A stretch of DNA of 6,203 nucleotides, taken from assembly GCA_902796785.1 (NCBI GenBank), contig CADBQJ010000091.1, positions 1-6,203 of the forward strand, read 5' to 3'. Below, piece after piece: positions 5,781 to 6,203 of this stretch. The first letter of the stretch is position 1. Each line of letters begins with the position of its first letter. The notes below the pieces were generated by a model. It worked only from the letters and a program-made list of their open reading frames with translations, did no database searches and was not told where the DNA came from. The translations under genes and the position numbers were made by a program. Source of the DNA: Fibrobacter succinogenes (GTDB lineage: Bacteria; Fibrobacterota; Fibrobacteria; Fibrobacterales; CADBQJ01).

Positions 5781-6203
5781 TCACTTCTTCGACTGCCATT
5801 TTGACATCTTTCGTTTCGCGAGTTCTTCCTCGACAATGCGCCGATTCAAATTTGCAATCTTGCAAAAATGATCTGCAACCTTAAGGGGGTTGCCTCCGTT
5901 TTCATTTGCATTGCGACACATACACGGAGCGCAGAACGCATTATCCTCGCAGTCATAGCATTGCGGAATGCTTCCGCGGGTAATGTTTCTCAGCTTGTTC
6001 AACGCGGGAGACTTTTCCCAAATGTCCTTTATCGGCTGCTCTCGCACATCGCCCAGTTCAACCATCCAGCCAGAACAGGGGTATGCTTTCCCATCGGACC
6101 CAATATGGATGTTGTCTCTGCCAATCCCGCACATTGCCTGATTGTCCCATTCCTCGCGAGTCAACCTCTGCGCCTTTAGCGAATCTTCGTTGATCAAATT
6201 GAG
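5781..6203 (-). CDS. C-terminal part of a radical SAM protein with SPASM domain (partial)
   Basis: The reading frame is open to the right edge, so the N-terminal radical SAM barrel with its CxxxCxxC cluster lies outside; 140 residues are visible. They contain a SPASM-type auxiliary Fe-S domain. Numbering from the first visible residue: C25-x12-G38-x4-C43 (MCGIGRDN ... GKAYPC), then C82-x2-C85-x5-C91-x2-C94-x-C96, and C114 (HFCKIANLN). This fits CX9-15GX4C...CX2CX5CX3C...C except that the last spacing differs. The tail is lysine-rich. SPASM enzymes modify peptides (RiPP maturation, PqqE-like), activate sulfatases, or act on small molecules; the branch cannot be decided here. The stop lies 6 nt before the amidohydrolase ATG, so the two are probably co-expressed. 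Base composition is much lower in GC than the pnp region. An in-frame TTG at 6195-6197 is not taken as a start because SPASM domains occur at the end of larger proteins. Confidence 0.85.
   Translation of the reverse strand, partial: LNLINEDSLKAQRLTREEWDNQAMCGIGRDNIHIGSDGKAYPCSGWMVELGDVREQPIKDIWEKSPALNKLRNITRGSIPQCYDCEDNAFCAPCMCRNANENGGNPLKVADHFCKIANLNRRIVEEELAKRKMSKWQSKK

Noticed and set aside
1..6203. CRISPR array, tRNA or rRNA genes, prophage attachment sites.
   Set aside because: I see no regularly spaced direct repeats, no cloverleaf with T-loop GGTTCGA-type sequence, and no rRNA-like stretches; nearly all of the window is accounted for by coding sequence.

Overview
This 6.2 kb bacterial window joins a very GC-rich housekeeping cluster, read leftwards, to a lower-GC accessory region on the right. 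The housekeeping block runs rpsO (ribosomal protein S15), pnp (polynucleotide phosphorylase), an M16-family zinc peptidase, and the first 26 codons of a Rossmann-type protein leaving the left edge (possibly MurD-like). Gaps are short (61, 63 and 25 nt) and every gene has a Shine-Dalgarno sequence, so this looks like one transcription unit starting upstream of rpsO. Hairpins in the rpsO-pnp and pnp-M16 gaps probably tune stability and readthrough. rpsO-pnp followed by an M16 peptidase is an arrangement I know from several phyla.

A ~290-nt AT-richer spacer (3863-4155) separates rpsO from a divergent Rpn-type PD-(D/E)XK nuclease / putative transposase gene (4156-5001). The spacer holds the probable rpsO promoter and leader, including a 7-bp long-range stem that could be an S15 autoregulatory element. 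The Rpn gene converges on a leftward amidohydrolase gene, and the two stop codons interlock in a 4-bp overlap. The amidohydrolase gene lies 6 nt downstream of the C-terminal part of a radical SAM/SPASM protein that runs in from the right edge. These last two genes look co-transcribed, and their composition is clearly lower in GC (25/60 G+C in 5821-5880 against 49/60 in 241-300).

The organism cannot be fixed from the sequence alone. High GC, strong Shine-Dalgarno sites, and a full-length Rpn nuclease beside a ribosomal operon would suit a gut or rumen member of Fibrobacterota or the PVC group (Kiritimatiellota, Lentisphaerota), but this is only an impression from protein style. One TAnnTTTG element, the Bacteroidota -7 consensus, lies upstream of rpsO; it may be coincidental.

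The housekeeping genes look ordinary and intact. The parts most worth a second look are the SPASM/amidohydrolase pair, which may be the edge of a peptide-modification or small-molecule locus continuing beyond the right edge, and the rpsO leader. I found no clearly novel system fully contained in the window.
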